From Phyllobacteriaceae bacterium (GTDB lineage: Bacteria > Pseudomonadota > Alphaproteobacteria > Rhizobiales > Rhizobiaceae): a stretch of DNA of 8,197 bases. The stretch's first letter is position 1. The number at the start of each line of letters is the position of its first letter. The translations under genes and the position numbers were made by a program. Under the pieces are notes generated by a model that ran no database searches, was not told the DNA's origin, and worked only from the letters and a program-made list of their open reading frames with translations. The stretch spans positions 1 through 8,197 of the forward strand of contig JAHEGF010000147.1 in the NCBI GenBank assembly GCA_024645155.1, written 5' to 3'. Positions 5,667 to 8,197 of the stretch are shown in pieces.

Positions 5667-5972
5667 TTACCAGCTTGACTTTACGAGGCCCGGAATTACT
5701 CCGAGCGAACCGAGTTCACGCAAGGCGATGCGCGACATCTTGAGTTTGCGATAGTAACCGCGTGGGCGGCCTGACACCTCGCACCGATTGCGGATGCGCG
5801 TTTTCGACGAATTTCGCGGCATTTGTGCGAGCTTCATCTGCGCCTTGAAACGTTCGTCCATCGGGGTTTCGCGATTGTGGATGATCGCTTTCAACGCAGC
5901 GCGCTTTTCGGCATGCTGTGCAACCAAACGCTGGCGTTTGCTGTTTTTCTCGACCGCGCTTACTTTAGCCAT
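5667..5972 (-). CDS. rpsN: Small-subunit ribosomal protein S14 (uS14), zinc-independent long form
   Basis: S14 is part of the head of the 30S subunit. The 101-residue product starts MAKVSAVEKNSKRQRL and contains RNRCEVSGRPRGYYRKLKMS at 61-80 and the end LREL..LGVIPGLVKSSW. Only one cysteine (C64) is present and there is no CxxC pair, so this is the long form that does not bind zinc, as in E. coli; the zinc form is about 61 residues. An open frame continues 33 codons upstream, but that part overlaps the end of rplE and is not S14-like. The chosen ATG (5970-5972) has AGAGGA 9 bases upstream. Gaps are 26 bases to rplE and 12 to rpsH. Confidence 0.98.
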   Translation of the reverse strand: MAKVSAVEKNSKRQRLVAQHAEKRAALKAIIHNRETPMDERFKAQMKLAQMPRNSSKTRIRNRCEVSGRPRGYYRKLKMSRIALRELGSLGVIPGLVKSSW

Positions 5973-5998
5973 GTCGTATAATCCTCTTGCGTATGCCG

Positions 5999-6556
5999 TT
6001 ACTGCCGGAACGGGAAGTTGAAGGCAGTCAAAAGTGCCCGTGCTTCGTCGTCCGTTCTTGCAGTCGTACAAACGATGATGTCCATTCCCCAGATCTGATC
6101 GACCTGATCGTAGTTGATCTCGGGGAAAATGATGTGTTCCTTGATGCCCATGGCAAAGTTGCCGCGGCCATCAAAACTCTTCGGATTCAGGCCGCGAAAG
6201 TCACGGACGCGCGGCAGCGCAATCGTAACGAGGCGGTCGATGAAGTCGTACATGCGATCCTTGCGCAAAGTCACCTTGGCGCCAATCGGCATCTTTTCTC
6301 GCACTTTGAACCCGGCAATGGAATTGCGCGCATAGGTGATAATGGCCTTCTGCCCGGCGATCAGCGCAAGATCGGCAGCTGCGACGGCCGGCTTCTTGGA
6401 GTCCGCTGTCGCTTCGCCGACGCCCATATTGAGAACGACCTTCTCAATGCGTGGGACGAGCATACTGTTTTGATATTTGAACTGGTCAAGAAGCGTTTGA
6501 CGAATAACTTCGTTGTACTGCTTCTTCAGCCGCGGTTCGTAACTAGCCTCAGCCAT
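5999..6556 (-). CDS. rplE: Large-subunit ribosomal protein L5 (uL5)
   Basis: L5 binds 5S rRNA with L18 in the 50S central protuberance and contacts the P-site tRNA and S13 through a subunit bridge. The 185-residue product has the family signature LVPRIEKVVLNMGVGEA at 33-49. ARNSIAGFKVREKMPIGAKV lies at 76-95, RGLNPKSFDGRGNFAMGIKE at 121-140, and IIFPEINYD at 142-150. Its first 8 bases overlap the end of rplX (ATGGCTGA, 6549-6556), so its ribosome binding site (GGGAG) lies inside rplX and translation is likely coupled. Length is close to the 179 residues of E. coli L5. Confidence 0.99.
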   Translation of the reverse strand: MAEASYEPRLKKQYNEVIRQTLLDQFKYQNSMLVPRIEKVVLNMGVGEATADSKKPAVAAADLALIAGQKAIITYARNSIAGFKVREKMPIGAKVTLRKDRMYDFIDRLVTIALPRVRDFRGLNPKSFDGRGNFAMGIKEHIIFPEINYDQVDQIWGMDIIVCTTARTDDEARALLTAFNFPFRQ

Positions 6557-6863
6557 CGATCAATTCTCCCGAGCGTTTTGCAACGCGCACTTTCTTGCCA
6601 TCCTTTTGGACCTGGAAACCGACGCGGGTCGGCTTGCCGTCCTTGGGATCCGCCACAGCCAGATTCGAAAGGTGGATCGCGGCTTCCTTGGATATAATGC
6701 CGCCTTCCTGGGCCTGCGTCTGGCGCTGATGGCGCTTGATCATGTTGATGCCGCGCACGAGCGCCTTGTCGTCTTTCGGCATCACTTTCAACACTTCACC
6801 TGACCGGCCCTTGTCCTTGCCGGCCAGTACGACAACCGTGTCGCCCTTGCGTATTCTTTGCAT
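6549..6863 (-). CDS. rplX: Large-subunit ribosomal protein L24 (uL24)
   Basis: L24 is an assembly-initiating 50S protein that binds the 5' domain of 23S rRNA and sits near the peptide exit tunnel. The 104-residue product has a KOW-type motif at about 5-30 (RKGDTVVVLAGKDKGRSGEV), then VRGINMIKRHQRQTQ at 36-50 and GGIISKEAAIHLSNLAVADP at 54-73. The length equals that of E. coli L24. A strong GAGGAGG ribosome binding site lies 6 bases before the ATG and overlaps the rplN stop codon. Its 3' end overlaps rplE by 8 bases in another frame. Confidence 0.98.
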   Translation of the reverse strand: MQRIRKGDTVVVLAGKDKGRSGEVLKVMPKDDKALVRGINMIKRHQRQTQAQEGGIISKEAAIHLSNLAVADPKDGKPTRVGFQVQKDGKKVRVAKRSGELIDG

Positions 6864-6875
6864 AACCGGCCTCCT

Positions 6876-7244
6876 CTAAAGCACTTCAGGTGCCAGTGAG
6901 ATAATTTTCATGTGTCGCTTGGCACGCAGTTCGCGCGGAACCGGCCCAAAAATACGGGTACCAACCGGTTCCTTCTTGTTGTCGACAAGAACGGCAGCGT
7001 TGTTGTCGAAACGTATTACGCTACCATCAGCGCGGCGGATGTCCTTGGAGGTGCGCACGACGACGGCCTTCATGACATCGCCCTTTTTGACGCGTCCGCG
7101 CGGAATCGCTTCCTTGACGGAAACGACAATGACGTCTCCAACCGATGCATATCTGCGCTTCGATCCGCCGAGCACCTTGATGCACTGAACGCGGCGAGCA
7201 CCGGAATTATCCGCGACGTCAAGATTTGTCTGCATCTGAATCAT
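6876..7244 (-). CDS. rplN: Large-subunit ribosomal protein L14 (uL14)
   Basis: L14 lies at the 30S-50S interface, forms bridge B8 with 16S rRNA, and in many bacteria is the target of the silencing factor RsfS. The 122-residue product starts MIQMQTNLDVADNSGARRVQ. It carries VKKGDVMKAVVVRTSKDIRR at 52-71 with GSVIRFDNNAAVLVD after it, then GTRIFGPVPRELR at 95-107 and the end MKIISLAPEVL. It is highly similar to E. coli L14 and of almost identical length. The ribosome binding site is weak (AAGG about 9 bases upstream). The gap to rpsQ is 55 bases and to rplX 12 bases. Confidence 0.99.
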   Translation of the reverse strand: MIQMQTNLDVADNSGARRVQCIKVLGGSKRRYASVGDVIVVSVKEAIPRGRVKKGDVMKAVVVRTSKDIRRADGSVIRFDNNAAVLVDNKKEPVGTRIFGPVPRELRAKRHMKIISLAPEVL

Positions 7245-7299
7245 GACAGGTTGCCTTTGTTATTCACCTGGACGGGCCATCGGGCGCGTCCCATTAATT
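7245..7299 (-). other. rpsQ-rplN spacer
   Basis: This 55-base spacer is the largest gap in the upstream half of the window. It holds a 5-bp inverted repeat GGACG/CGTCC (7270-7274 with 7287-7291) around a GC-rich 12-base loop. There is no U-run after it and no recognisable promoter. I see no further signal. Confidence 0.35.
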
Positions 7300-7539
7300 T
7301 CAATCAGCCTGATTGCTGACCACAATCCATCTTTTGTCTTTCGAGATCGGACGCGACTCCTCGATGGAAATCGTATCGCCGACCTTGCATGCATTGGTCT
7401 CGTCGTGCGCCTTGTATTTCTTCGACTGGCGCACAGTCTTTTTGTAGAGCGGATGGGCATAGCGGCGCTCAACTCGGACAACGACCGTCTTGTCGGCCTT
7501 GTCACTTACTACTGTGCCCTGAAGTACGCGTTTCGGCAT
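7300..7539 (-). CDS. rpsQ: Small-subunit ribosomal protein S17 (uS17)
   Basis: S17 is a primary 16S rRNA binder in the lower body of the 30S subunit. The 79-residue product has an OB-fold. It starts MPKRVLQGTVVSDKADKTVV, continues VRVERRYAHPLYKKTVRQSK at 21-40, and carries the signature GDTISIEESRPISKDKRW at 54-71. The length is close to the 84 residues of E. coli S17. The ribosome binding site AAGGA overlaps the rpmC stop codon, 9 bases before the ATG, with a 12-base gap. Confidence 0.98.
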   Translation of the reverse strand: MPKRVLQGTVVSDKADKTVVVRVERRYAHPLYKKTVRQSKKYKAHDETNACKVGDTISIEESRPISKDKRWIVVSNQAD

Positions 7540-7551
7540 CTTGAATTATCC

Positions 7552-7752
7552 TTAGGCTTTGTTGCCGGCCGCCTTTTGGGCAGCGACTGTTTTGATGCGC
7601 GCGATATCGCGGCGCACTTGCCTGACCCGTGCGGTTTTTTCCAACTGACCGGTGGCGCGCTGAAAACGCAGGTTAAACTGCTCCTTCTTCAGCTTTGCCA
7701 GCTCATCATCGAGCTGATCAGGGGTCATTGCATGTACATCTACTGCCTTCAT
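7552..7752 (-). CDS. rpmC: Large-subunit ribosomal protein L29 (uL29)
   Basis: L29 is a small helical protein at the peptide exit tunnel of the 50S subunit, next to L23, where signal recognition particle and trigger factor dock. The 66-residue product is two helices: MTPDQLDDELAKLKKEQFNL at 9-28 and the family signature QRATGQLEKTARVRQVRRDI at 31-50, with an alanine/lysine-rich tail. The length is normal (E. coli 63). A GAGGT ribosome binding site lies 7 bases before the ATG. It follows rplP after 14 bases. Confidence 0.98.
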   Translation of the reverse strand: MKAVDVHAMTPDQLDDELAKLKKEQFNLRFQRATGQLEKTARVRQVRRDIARIKTVAAQKAAGNKA

Positions 7753-7766
7753 GGCATTTACCTCGT

Positions 7767-8180
7767 TTAGTCGGCGATACGCTGAACGATGCGTGTGCGC
7801 ACCGGCAGCTTGGCTGCACCCAGACGCAGGGCTTCGCGCGCTACATCGTCCGTGACACCATCGATTTCAAACATGATGCGTCCCGGATGAACGCGAGCTG
7901 CCCAGTATTCGACCGATCCCTTGCCCTTGCCCATGCGGACTTCCGTCGGTTTGGATGTTACCGGCAGATCCGGGAAGATGCGGATCCAGACTCGTCCCTG
8001 ACGTTTCATCTGACGGGTTATGGCACGACGGGCAGCCTCGATCTGGCGTGCAGTCACGCGCTCGGGATCAATCGCCTTGAGGCCATAATTGCCGAAATTC
8101 AGCGATGAACCGCCCTTGGCAGTTCCGCGAATCCGCCCTTTGAACTGCTTGCGGAATTTTGTGCGCTTTGGTTGCAGCAT
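7767..8180 (-). CDS. rplP: Large-subunit ribosomal protein L16 (uL16)
   Basis: L16 helps shape the A-site of the 50S subunit and is needed for peptidyl-transfer activity and late assembly. The 137-residue product starts MLQPKRTKFRKQFKGRIRG and has ARQIEAARRAITRQMKRQGR at 44-63, then WIRIFPDLPVTSKPTEVRMG at 65-84. The signature RMGKGKGSVEYWAARVHPG follows (82-100). R82 corresponds to Arg81 of E. coli L16, which a dioxygenase hydroxylates there. The length is one residue longer than in E. coli. GGAG lies 9 bases before the ATG. It is the first complete gene of the transcribed block in the window; rpsC would be expected just upstream, outside it. Confidence 0.99.
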   Translation of the reverse strand: MLQPKRTKFRKQFKGRIRGTAKGGSSLNFGNYGLKAIDPERVTARQIEAARRAITRQMKRQGRVWIRIFPDLPVTSKPTEVRMGKGKGSVEYWAARVHPGRIMFEIDGVTDDVAREALRLGAAKLPVRTRIVQRIAD

Positions 8181-8197
8181 CTTCTTCTACTCCAAAT
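8181..8197 (-). other. Upstream edge: rplP ribosome binding site, possible end of rpsC
   Basis: The 17 bases before rplP hold its GGAG ribosome binding site (8190-8193) and a TAG (8187-8189) that could be the stop codon of rpsC, the gene that normally precedes rplP. Too little is present to identify an upstream protein. Confidence 0.35.

Noticed and set aside
5973..6071. Longer S14 start 33 codons upstream
   Set aside because: The extension overlaps the end of rplE and has no S14 similarity. The ATG at 5970-5972 matches the family N-terminus MAKVSAVEKN.
6549..6556. E. coli-type S8 repressor site at the rplX-rplE junction
   Set aside because: The two genes overlap by 8 bases, leaving no spacer, and I could not find a helix-21-like bulged stem by eye. 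It could still exist inside the coding sequence.
5987..6697. 236-codon open frame on the plus strand
   Set aside because: It is antisense to rplE and rplX and shows no recognisable domain. It comes from the codon bias of the real genes.
1..8197. Mobile elements, CRISPR arrays, tRNAs, rRNAs or defence genes
   Set aside because: Coding density is almost complete with housekeeping genes in conserved order. No repeats, transposase-like frames or RNA gene signatures were seen.

Overview
This window is a stretch of the conserved S10/spc ribosomal protein gene cluster, followed by the start of the alpha-operon genes. Every gene lies on the minus strand, so transcription runs from position 8197 towards 1. 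Gene order in the direction of transcription is rplP, rpmC, rpsQ, rplN, rplX, rplE, rpsN, rpsH, rplF, rplR, rpsE, rpmD, rplO, secY, adk, rpsM and rpsK (cut by the window edge).

The organism is most likely an alphaproteobacterium, probably in or near the Rhizobiales/Hyphomicrobiales. The support is adk directly after secY with no rpmJ before rpsM, a short-LID adenylate kinase, a 66-residue L30 ending in RVVDEA, a zinc-free 101-residue S14, an S11 N-terminus of rhizobial type, and a promoter of alphaproteobacterial style before rpsM. This comes from recalled family sequences, not a database search.

Layout: 8180-5256 is a tight block of nine genes from rplP to rpsH, with 12-55 base gaps and one 8-base overlap (rplX/rplE). 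5218-2942 holds rplF, rplR, rpsE, rpmD and rplO, with 66- and 57-base gaps around rpsE. 2816-2941 is a 126-base intergenic region with three strong hairpins. 2815-894 is secY and adk, coupled by an ATGA overlap. 893-692 holds a near-consensus sigma-70-type promoter and a structured leader. 691-1 is rpsM and partial rpsK.

The products work together in making ribosomes (12 proteins of the large or small subunit in the first block, S13 and S11 after it), inserting membrane proteins (SecY), and balancing adenine nucleotides (Adk). The hairpins before secY and the new promoter before rpsM suggest points where expression of secY-adk and of the alpha genes is set apart from the upstream ribosomal genes.

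No mobile element, CRISPR array, tRNA, rRNA or unknown protein-coding gene was found, and nothing here is a new protein system. The parts worth a second look are non-coding: the rpsM leader, which has a hairpin whose loop is complementary to the rpsM ribosome binding site, and the three-hairpin rplO-secY spacer.
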